From positions 42,294,362 to 42,358,361 of the forward strand of contig CM049307.1 in NCBI GenBank assembly GCA_026874595.1: DNA of 64,000 nt, written 5' to 3'. The position numbers were made by a program, and so were the translations under genes. Below the pieces are notes generated by a model. It saw only the letters and a program-made list of their open reading frames with translations. It made no database searches and was not told the DNA's origin. Source of the stretch: Sipunculus nudus (lineage: Eukaryota > Annelida > Sipuncula > Golfingiida > Sipunculidae). Below are positions 12,701 to 24,700 of the stretch, piece after piece (the stretch's first letter is position 1; every line of letters starts with the position of its first letter).

Positions 12701-15700
12701 CCTGAGTCATTGTCAAGCATACCAGCCTACTGATGATTGTGAGATAGAGTCACAAAGCTACAGCTATGTACAATGCAAGTCCCTGAGTTGAGAATTTTAT
12801 TAACCTTTATGGAATCTCTGGGGACAGGATCCAACATACATAGTATAATTCTATAAACAGTTTAAGCATATGGCCAAATGAGCTAAAGATTAAATTCCAG
12901 GAAAGCTTGTCCAGTATTCTTGATTGAGTGTACCAGTGGTATGCATAATAAGGCCTAGCAAGCTTTAAGAAATATGGATGAAATGCTCCAAAATTTTGTA
13001 GCGATACATCACTTTGTGGATACAAGTAAATGTATATTAAAATCATTGTACCCCTTGTGATACAATAGAAAATCTAAAATGAAGCAAAAGTCAAGATAAA
13101 GAATGAATTAAATAAAAAAAATTATAACCTTCATCTAGTTTATGCATCCTGACCATGGGAATAGTGATATGGAGAATGATCTGATCTTACTTACTGTTTC
13201 TAGGCCAGTTTCTGAACTGGCTTTAATCTAAGTGACTTTGAGAATATCCTTACCTCCTGTCAGTAGGAGAACCACGAGGTCAGAGGCCAGTTTCAGGAGG
13301 TTAGCGCTGTCTTCATCATCACTTCCGGTGTTCTTTTTCACGATGTCCACCAGTTTTGTACAAACACCACAGTCTGCTAGCTGTGTCTTAATAGCATCTG
13401 TTACATAAGAAGAAAAAGAGCGTCTTTTAATTATCAGTGAAATGTTAGGGTTTTATAAACTGCCAGTGGATATATGTTCAGCACAGCTTTTCCTTTACTG
13501 AGAGGAAGGAGGACAGGAGAGTTGGCCGGAGGACTGACACATTGTAAAAATGGAAAAGTGAGGAAAATTACTTACATAATTCACATGGATTTGGCAATCT
13601 ACACTTTGACAATGTTTAGTTCATAGTTTAATATACTTCATTTATTATGACAATGATCTATTTAAGAGTGCACAAAAAAAAGAGTCACAACAGCAGGCCT
13701 GCCAAAGATAAATTACCGAAAAAAAGCAGGTATCCTGGTAAAAGGAGTACCCTCCATTGAAATAAAAAAATGAAAAAAAGAGTAAAATTAGCAGCAATTC
13801 CATATTTTTTTAATCACAAACTGAATAACAATGTGCTTAGTGTATATATATATATATATATATCACTCCAAAAAGTCAGAAACACACATTGCACATCCCC
13901 CTGCATGAAGATATGAAGAAAGGAAATTTTAAACACATTATGACACACACTGGACATTTGAACACACAAAAATTGCCAAGTGTCCATTCTTGTTCTAACT
14001 GGACAGTTAAAGCAGAAGCAAAATAGTATATATCAAATTTTTTACCCTGAAAAAGAGAGTAAAAAAAGAGTGAAAAAGTGTAATAAGCATCATTTTCAAT
14101 AAATCCTAAAAGTAAGAGTGTTTTTTTTTAAAAGAGCGATTTGGCAGGCCTGAACAGAATGTGTCACTTATGCTAGAACATTTATCTAGATGTGATTATC
14201 ACATCATCTCATCATGTTCCTAAACACAAATGTGAAGTCTGAACTTGACATCAGGAGGTTAATATGAGAAAAAGTATTTACTATTGATTAAGTATTAAAA
14301 CAGGTGAAAAGGTAAAATTCAAAAATACTTTTTAAACTTTTCAAAATGTTTTCTATGGACCGAGAATATAAAACCAACTAAGTAACAGTGGATTTACTTG
14401 ATTCTGATAACGTCCCAAGGAGGTCCAAGATGACATCTTGCAATTCTTTTCCTGTCTCCGTATCCAAGAGACCTGCCACAATAGGGGCAACACGGCACTT
14501 CTCTATCTCCACACTACCTTTTCCTGAAATCAATAAGGAAGAAAATCCCATCAAAATGCATGACAGAGATTTTTAAATTCTTGTGTTGATGAGATGAAAA
14601 CCAGGCTATCCAAAGTAGAAGATTTTACATATTTAAGGTAACACAAAAAAGTATTGTTCTATAAATTTGCTGCTCCCATATTTCACAGAACATTATTTTT
14701 TTGTTTGCAAATGAAAATCAGATTCTCAGTTGCTAATTTGTGCTATACACAGCTTCCCTAATATATTTTGTTTTTATCATTTACACCATTACAAGAATTG
14801 AAGCAGATTTTCGTAAATTCTAGGCAAGCTGGCAAAATTTCAAGTCTCAACCAGTAAAAAAGAAAAAAGAAAGAAAACTAATGCTAGTGGTTAAAGTATT
14901 GGTGTACTATATACTACTAATAATAAACATCTTTCAAGAAATCATGCCTAAAGACTCTAGCTTAAATGCACATGAGTGGATAACTTAAATATCATCGTGA
15001 AACTGAAACTACAACTAAAGTAGTATGATTTGAGGAAAAACAAAGCTCACAGCACCAAGTACTATGTTTTTAGCCACTGACATTGAGGCAACCATACTAT
15101 GCTTTTCTCAGTGATGAAATTTTAATACAATTCTAGCTGATCTTGCTGGGCCTTGATGGGCTCCACAGTGAGTAATACCCACTACTCCATCCCCTGACTC
15201 TGCTCAATCAATCAAGAGACAATTTTCACAACTGCTCCAAATGCTGGGTGGGAGAGGTTAGCACATTAATCATTAAGCCATGTTCTTTATTTCAAAATCC
15301 GTACACTGACTTCCACTGCTCCACACCATGCTGCTGCATTATTGTTCTGATCTTGCACATTTCAATCCTGATTCAGCCTGTGATTTGTGAGGGGCCTTGG
15401 AATCGATTCTGATTATCTATTCTTTACCTTCATCAATTTTACCTTTGATTCAATTATTACTTTAGAAGTTAGTTTCAAATATTTTTATAATAAAAGCAAA
15501 TATTTTACCATAATGTGTGTTAGTTAGTTTTAACAAAGTAAAGGAAACATTCAGCTTTCCCTCTGTTTATTGCCACAACACTTGTTTCTATGTGCGTGGA
15601 GCAAGGTCTGGGGCACATACACAATAAGTAACTTAGAGATCTCAGCATGCTCCTTCAACTATGATGGCTGACAGAGGGCTTTGGGTGGGACATGAAAAAA

Positions 15701-18700
15701 AAAATAATAGGGTTATAGGAAGGTGAGGAATTGGTTACAATTTAAATTGAGGGGTAACAATTTAATGCAGCGATAATGCAATGCAATGTTACACCTCTAC
15801 TCCTGATATAACAGAACCTCAGAGCACATCTGCATCAGCAGGATGGAGAACACAGCGATAGGTTCACTAGATCCAGATCACATGGTTCTATTTTACTTTT
15901 CATGAAAAATAGGAAAACCTAAAGACAGAGCATATTAAAAATGAGTGTGAAAAGAAGGAAATCCTCTCACTGTTGTATGTATGAGAAATATCTGAAAAAG
16001 AGCTAAACTCTCATGATACCAATGAAATAAGTGTAAACAATAAATTTCATAATCCATAATTTTACGGATAACTCATATTGAAGAGTAGCCTACATGTACC
16101 CTACAAAGTAAAGGATGTGTAGAAGAAACTACAAGTTAAAACAAGCCTAGAGTAGGAAATAAAGAAACCCCACCCATGATGTCAAAGAGAAGCAAAGGAA
16201 GTCATCAAACCTTTAATATGATAATAATATCCAAGAGAAGGAGTGTAGTTTAAACTTTATAACAAAGCAACACAAGAAAAGAAAATTTGAGTTACAAAAC
16301 AATATCAGAGAGAAGGAAGAGGAGTCCGCAAACATTAATATCCAGGAAAAGTATTCAATAAATCCACAATATTCAAATAAGGACGGGGAGTGCCCCAACC
16401 CATATCATCTTGGAAAAGTGTGTGAAGGAAAAAGTCCATACCAATATCATCCAAGAGAAGTAAAGGGAGTTTCTAAAATCTTTATATCCAGGAGGAGTAA
16501 AAAACCCATGATATCCAAATAAGAAAGAGGGGTCTCAATTATCATATCATCCGAGAGAAGAGTTAAAAGGAAACTCTAAACAAATATTAAAGGGTGTCAC
16601 CAAACAATTGATATCCAGTAGAAGGACAAAACACATAATATGCAAGAGAAAGATTTGAGTCAGCAAACCCATGATATCCATATAAGGAAGAGGAGTCACT
16701 AAATTCATAATATCAAAGAGAAGAAAGTGAAGAGGGAAACTCCATATCTGTAATATCCAAGTGAAGGAAGTTGAAAAGGAAACCACAAACCCATGATATC
16801 CAGAGAAATCATTGAAACAATATTCCAAGGGAAAGGTGTACAGAGGAAATTCAAAATCCATAAAGTTAACATTAAAGAGGTGAACAGGAAACTGTATACT
16901 CATAATATCCAAAAGAAGGACATGTAGCCATAACTATCACATCTAGGAGAATTGGCATCTCCAGATAAAGAAATCTGAAGGCAAGACAATAAAGAGAAAA
17001 CCTCACAAATATTTTATGCAAGAGAGGGGGGAGTAGAGGAATAGTCCCACACACCTATTAAACCCAAGAGAAGGGTAGGGGAGGCCTTTTGGACAAAGTA
17101 ACAGAACTGTAAGATTCAAGAATAGACCATGAAGAGGAAACTCCAAACCCATAATGATATTCAAGAGAAGACCTTGAAGTGAATTAGTCCCACTTATGAT
17201 ATATCAAGATGTCACGAGAAATTACAACAACCATGATTTTCAGAAGATATTCAGTTCCCTGTTGTACGATGATTGTTAACTCATGAAATCAATGCTTTCT
17301 TCATCTAAGTTCTTCTGGAGTTGTCTAAATAATAATACCATTAGGTAAACAAAGTCCATACAAAAAATTCTGATGAAGCACTTACCATTATCTGAAAGGC
17401 AACCAAGGGTCATAAGTGCCATCTGGCAGCACCCTTCCTCATTGCTATGTTGATGAAGACACTGTTTCATGAGCTCCACAGCTCCTGCTGTTACAACTTT
17501 TTCTTGAGTGCTTTCTGCAAGTTCAGATGAAAATTGAAATTTGATCATAGGGAGACAAGATGATATTCAATACAGTGAGTAAGGGGATGTAGAATTTGAA
17601 ATTCATGTAATTTTTTTTTATGGACAAAAAGTGCAAGTTTGTTAGCAGAACTACACATTTCAAATGATGCTAGTATCTTACATCACATCTTTATAATCTA
17701 AAGGTATTTGAAAGATAATTCATTGCTGCAAAAAAATTCCAAAATTATCAAGCTTTTGTTACAAAAATAATAAGGTAAGACTTCTCATGATAACAGAATT
17801 ACCTGCAATCATGCAAATAGCATATTTTATTTTTTTGCAACCAATTCTTTAAATTCAGTTTCAGAAGTATCTGGTTGTGAAAAAAAAAAATTGTTCATGA
17901 TATACTGGTGAAGGACTGGTGAACATTTTAAACACAATTTCACAAACATATATCACCACATATAATCAGTGATAATATTACAAGCTATATACATACATGC
18001 AGTCACACAGAGCTAACAAAAGGAAAAAAGAGCCAATAAAAAAAAAAGGAATTATTTTCTTGGGGTTTTGCAACTTTTTAGTTACCTGTCACATTTTTTA
18101 CATATGGTCATGACAAATATGTGCAAAATTTAAAAATTATGACAGACCTAAAAAAATATCAAACTTGGTGATTTTTACATTGAAGTCTGTTATATTGGTG
18201 ATTTTGAATTTGTTAGTCCTAAAAATGATTAATAAAAAAAATCACACCATGAGTGTTTTAACAATATGAACAGAAAAGAAAAGGTCAAAATCTTATGCTT
18301 TAAATTCTGGAAGCTTATGTGAGGGACCCGGTGAATGAACTGTTTCTGTTTAAACAGTAAATACAGGAGAAAATAAAAGAAGATCGAAGAATTTTCTCGT
18401 CCTGGTAGATGATTTGTGGGGCTGTCATTGGAGAAATTAGCGTAATGTTGCATCATAACTTATATCTGTAATCAGATCTCCCTGGAACAACTTCGGCCAA
18501 TCAAGCTTAGAGCAGCATTGGAGGCCCAGCACACAATCACAATAAAAGCATGACTCATTGCTAATTCTGGTTCACTCGCTACCTGACTCAAAGACAGTGT
18601 TTTGCAATCAATTTAGGAGCCTAAAAGCTGGCGTGGCATTTCAAACCCCTGGAGAAAATCAGGCGGCATCAACAGGGCTAACAATATGGATGGCATCACT

Positions 18701-21700
18701 TGTGACAGGGACCCTGGCTATGCCCTGCTCAGCCGGCTTGGGTCAACAAAACAGGCCATTCTGACTGCTACATCTCGACAGGAAACTGGGCAATAAATTG
18801 ATTCACATCAACTCCTAAGTGCTGTGAGAGGTAAAAAAAACCCCACCAACTTAATCTTGAAGAGGAAACTTGGTTGGATTATGGCAATGGCTGAACAAGC
18901 TAAAAGCCCAATGGCGGGCCCAAATCAAACTGACTGATGACAGACCTGGTTTTCTTTAACCCATTTACTAGTGATGCCTTAATTACAGAGAAACAAAGTC
19001 ATGTGATATTGACAAAGCAAACATTACAGGAACTAACACAACACAGGACTTTTATTCACAAAATTAATCATAACTCACTCATCAGATGAGTCAGAACACA
19101 CTGTTGTAATGGAAAAACTCTAAAAAACACCTATTTAAACACTGCTTTATGAAATATGCAATGTAAACACTTTAAAAAATCATTGAAAACACAAAACATG
19201 GTGCTAGCAGAAAGCCGGTCATAATAGAAATCATACAACAGAACTCAACAACATGAGCAATAACTGAAGGCAATCCAGGTTTGTTTATGAACTACAGGTC
19301 TACACAACATGAAACAAAATCCACGTTATGGCCAGTTGACCTTTGTTGCCGTTGGAGTCCAGCTCCAGGTTGAGAGTGATCAGGCGCGTGCTCTCAGCTC
19401 CGCTGGAGTTCAAAGAGATTGGGTGATGGATGTCGCAGCTCGATACATGAACTCCTGTTTTGTGATAGCGTGACGGGAATAAAATCAACAACAGAAGCCA
19501 GTCAATTTAAACAAATAGCATTAGCAACATTTAGTGCTTCACAAGTACCTATTATATGATAGTTCAATAACTGAATGTTAATTAATTTTGTACTTCAAAC
19601 ATGATTCTATTTGCTGTTAACCGGACAACTGGGTACCCCTGTTTAAGAAATATTTAATAAAATATTGAATTACTTGTAATTTATTTTATACAAAATGTCT
19701 GGGGAGACAAAGGAGCATATTTTGTTTGAGACATATTTTAGTAATGAGGTTTCTAAAAAAATTCATTTTCCAAATATTTCTTTAAATCAAATTTTAAAAT
19801 TTATGAAGAAGATTTTCTTGACAGTAGCTCTCAATTGTACATATATTATTTAAAAAACATTTTTAAAATATCATTCTGCATTAATATTATCAAAGTCATT
19901 CAAAAGCAAATTTTAGTTTTTAGGTTTTTGTACAATAAATTTATCCACCAAACAAAAGATTCAAGTGTCAGTCTCAGTTATAATAAAATAGTACAAGCAG
20001 GACAAGATATATTTTTTTGTGTGTTATACAGCTAATCTTTGTCTCTGTCAAATATTATTAAAATATTTAAATTACTAAATTATTTATTGATGTGACTTCC
20101 ATCTGCTTCCCACAGATGTCACTAGCAGGACCAGTTTAGCGATTCAGTTTGTTTCTTGTATGTCCAAAAATGTTTAACATTAAATAAACATACAGGAATG
20201 TGTCTTTAATAGCTCTTGGAACACTTGTTAATTTGAATATTAAAATTTTCCTGAATGCTTGAAGCATTACAAGACACTCTTTTACATAATGTTTGCATCA
20301 TATGGGATACTTCTGGCTGAGCATGCCGGCTTAAAGTATCTGTTAACAAACTGCCTGCATATTTCTCATAACTATACTTTAAAATGTTGATGCTCATAGT
20401 GGTACAATTACAATTATCTTCATTTGTTTTTTAGCAATTAAATTTGACAAAAGGAAAATCTCCATTGTTAATACTGTTTCACAGAATCTACACCAGGTGG
20501 TGCTGATTACTAACTGAGGTAAAGTTTACAGTAATGCTTTGTTTGATAGACCCCAACAGTATATTTTTACAAAAAGATCAGATGAGTTGTCTTGTGCAGT
20601 AGGAAATTTCTTACTATTTAAGCTCTGAATACAGTGATCAGCTTTTTGTTTGCAGTGGAGTTAAATTTGAGATATTTGCCAAATAAAAATTATTATGAAA
20701 ATAAAACTGTAGTGACTTTAGTCCGTTTGACCACCTAATGTCCCTCTGTTTTTTTAAGATAATTTTTTTAAAAGTTTATATTTTCAATTATATCCTTGAA
20801 AATTACATATGGAAGTGACAACCTAATATAGAAATTAAGATCTTTACAAATAATAAAATTCCCACTTTATGTTTCACAACTTTTTAGTCTTTTTCACAAT
20901 GATCTGGCAGATATGATATTTCCCTACATGAGTAGCCATGGTTATATTTTTTAGAGTGTTTACATGACATCATCCAATCAGCAGTTGTCAATTGAGGCTG
21001 TTTGTGCATGTGACCAGTGAACTTGACAGCCATAAGTGTGTCTGATATGTTGTAAAATGTAGACTGATTTCTCATATTTTCAGAAAATCCTGTTTCTCAA
21101 ATAAGGTGTAAGTTATATATTTAGATACTATGTTGAAAATCAGGTTCTTTAATCCTCTGCTCTTCACTATGATTGTTTCCCTTGAAATGTTACTAATAAC
21201 AATTTTCATAGCAAAAAACAGGTGGACATGAGGCGATAAAATGGACTATAAGATGCTCCAACTACACAGGTGAACATAAATTCATACTGTAGCCTCATTG
21301 GCAACTCAAAAACTTTATATATGTCTGTAACATCACAAGGTACAATATTGATACTAATATTTGCAGATCATTTATGTTATCTGTCAAAGCCAAAGATTGA
21401 TAATATGAAGAGTATTAGATCTTTTACATTATCTTCCTATAACGAACAAGAATTTTTACTCACTCAATGTTCACAGGGTCCTTCTCAAATTATGAAGATT
21501 TTCATGATCATATCAAATAGTTCATACAATAAAGGATATAATGTGTGTAATTTTAAGCTTGAAAATATAAAGCCAACCACAGTATATAAAGATTCCACAG
21601 ACTCTAGACATATTAATACTACATTCTCTGGCATAAATCTCTACCTTTATTCCATAAAGTTTCTTAAATTCATATTAAACCAAATTAAGTATATTAAATA

Positions 21701-24700
21701 TTTTACACTTGCTACAGTATTCTTTATAATGGCCTGTGTATTGGTGAATCTTCATATGATATTTTAATATTACTATTTTTTTTTAATTTTTAAAGTGCAT
21801 GTATTTTAATGGCCTAGTCCCCAGTAAGAAGCCGCTACTTTTTATTTGGCTATGTTTAAAATACATGACAATATCTAAAAAGTGTACTATTTTCTCTCGT
21901 CTTCCTTTCCTGTTTATTAATGAATTTTTTAATTTTTCTATTGAAAAAAAAATTCAAGTTTTTGTTCTTGTGATGTAAAAAATCCTTTCCACTCTGAAAG
22001 AATCACAAATCATGAAATATTGATCATGAATATGGGTTTCAGATATTATGACAGGTGAGTAATACAATATTACTCAAGATGTGTGATATCTTACCTAACT
22101 AAATTGGGCTGAGTGGCTAATTATCACACCTGAATCCACACCTGCATGTCATATGTAATGTCCCTACTCATAAATACAGTAGTTGGCTTCACATTCACAG
22201 GGTTAAATTTTTATGACTTTCACTTTTTCACTGTTTCAAAAGGGTTCCATTTCCTTGATCTTATCATACAGTAATCTACACAGAGTACACAGATATGGAA
22301 GTTCTTGTTCATTATTTGCAGGTAACACAAAAGATCTGACATTATTTATAACATCAATATCTGATTAATGGATAACATAAAATATATGTCATTACAGATA
22401 AAATCAGTCTTCCAGGCAAAATAATATCCAGAGTTTTGTAGAAGGTGTTTTGCAACTACCATAGTAATATTCAGCTCTACACATATGCAAATCATCACCT
22501 TGGGTTACAAGGTTTTTCTGCTTGTTAACATAGCTGTGTATACTGACAGCTTGTACACAATCAAGCTCATACAGCCATCACAGAGGCAATACCAGAACTT
22601 TTCTTCACAGGATCAGGAAATTTATTAGAGTTCATTAATATATAAAAAGATTAAGTCAGAAATCACATAAATTCAATAGTTAAGAAGGTAGCTGAATAGC
22701 TGGTTTTAAGGTGATGCAGTAAGCTCTAAAATATTCAGTAGTATGAGCCTTTATTACATTCATGTGATCGATTCTACTCGAGTCATTTGGCCTGAAGTCA
22801 AATACACTAAAAATCAGCAATTTTTAGGGTAGATTAATGTGAATAAAAAAAATTGAAATAACAAACATGTGAAAGTGTCTCAGGTTACAGATTTGATTAA
22901 AGTTGTGGAGGACTTATAAAGCAAAAGGAATGCTCAGTGAAAAAGCTTGAAAACTCATATCTTGGGACAATGTTGATTAATCAATTTTATTTGAATTGTT
23001 TTTATTGTATCTTCTAGATCTTTCTCACTTCTTTCCTATCTGCTGCTTTTGTACATATATGCAGGGATAAAACCTCTGTGGCTCATAGGCCAGGATGCTA
23101 CTATAATCAAAGATTACCTCACTGTACATAGGGCAACATAAAAACCAAATAGTATTTGACATCCAAGAGATTTTAGTAGTTTTAATCAACTAAATAAAAC
23201 CTCATTTCTATAACCGTTTGTGACAGACATGTTTTAAATCATGACCTTATAAAACACCTAAGATCTTCACAAAGGATCAAGTTATTTATTAAATTCTCAA
23301 ACTATTATTTATCAACTGGTAAAAATAATCTATTAAATTCTCCCACTATTATTTATCAACTGGTAAAAATAATAAATAAGAGCAGTCAAGTAAAAGATGG
23401 CCATCTTTTGATAGGTGTAGTACACTGTATCATAGAAAATTAATAAAATTTGTTATTTCAAATTATGTGTAAAGCTACGTTTTCTTTTAAGAATGTTCAA
23501 GCAAAGCATAATTTCATATGTTATGATTATTTATATTACAGCAGAGAGCCATTTATCTGAACAGCTCAGGTTTTTGTTTGGATAAATGATAAATGGTTTT
23601 TCCATTAGACTGCACCAGAATTCACTGTGAATGCCAACTAGCCACTGAGTACAGGACGTTATCAGATACTGACAGTCACAATTTAACTAAGTTAGCCCAA
23701 ACTTAATGTTGGCTGCAATATTTTTTGTAAGTTTTCCATCAATTTAATCAAGATATCATGTTAAATAAATTTAAATATATGACTATATGTCAGCATTGTT
23801 TGCCTGCTAATCTCTGCACATTTGCTTTGAATTTGACAATATTTCATAACAAGTTTCCAGATCTTTTCATCGTTCAGATTTTGGAGAAATGATCTAATTT
23901 TTGGCTCTCAGTTTTCAATTTCAGATAAACAACTATTTGGATAAATGGTGTTTGGATAAACAAGGCTGTACTCTATCATATCAATAATGACAATCACATA
24001 TGAATTGAGTCTGACAGAACTGGAGGAAAAAGGAAACAGCAATCCAAGCAAATGTCAATTAATTTTTACCCCAATTAACTTGCTATTCATTAAACTAATG
24101 AAATCTAAATAACACTAATTGCTGAGGGACAAACAGCAGAAATTCTGCTTAGTGTTATACATTATTCTCTACTTGAATAAATTCAAGTAACACATCAAGA
24201 ACTTATTTCAGATTTATCATGTTTTTGTGTCATAATTTCTGAAACATCAAATCAACAAAAAGAAATGAAAAAAAAAGATCTTCAGATAATTAAGATTAAG
24301 GGAATCCAAACTACATTTATTCACATCATCCTAATGTTTAAACATTTAATTTATTATCTCTTTAAATTTATTGATTTCATTTTCCATGGCATGAAAAAAT
24401 TCAATAAATTCTTTCAACGGCTAATTCCGAGAGATATAACATAAAAAGAAAACTATGATTATTTGTCATACTGTTAATTTAAGTGACTGACAGAAGACAG
24501 ATTCACCACTGTCAACATCTGATTAACCTCTCAAAATGGAATTACCTAACAAAACATGCTTATTAAAATCTAACAGTATGTTCATCAGACTGGATTAATG
24601 TCAAGACAACATTATACCTTTACCTAATTACATCCATATACATTTCATTAGTAGCTACACATGCATATCTAAAAAATATAATCTTACTCTAGGTATTCTT

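Larger units (their letters stand above)
10595..13253. other. Intron F-G
   Basis: Contains a 12-bp microsatellite next to the exon G acceptor (10613-10797) and a decayed Penelope-like element (11449-12797). A gggacccaagggtaacggtg motif at 10853 is a possible fragment of the modular element start. The rest is AT-rich. Confidence 0.75.

Noticed and set aside
21270-21767. 165-codon plus-strand open frame
   Set aside because: It overlaps an interspersed repeat whose other copy (43440-43752) does not keep the frame; no domain recognised.
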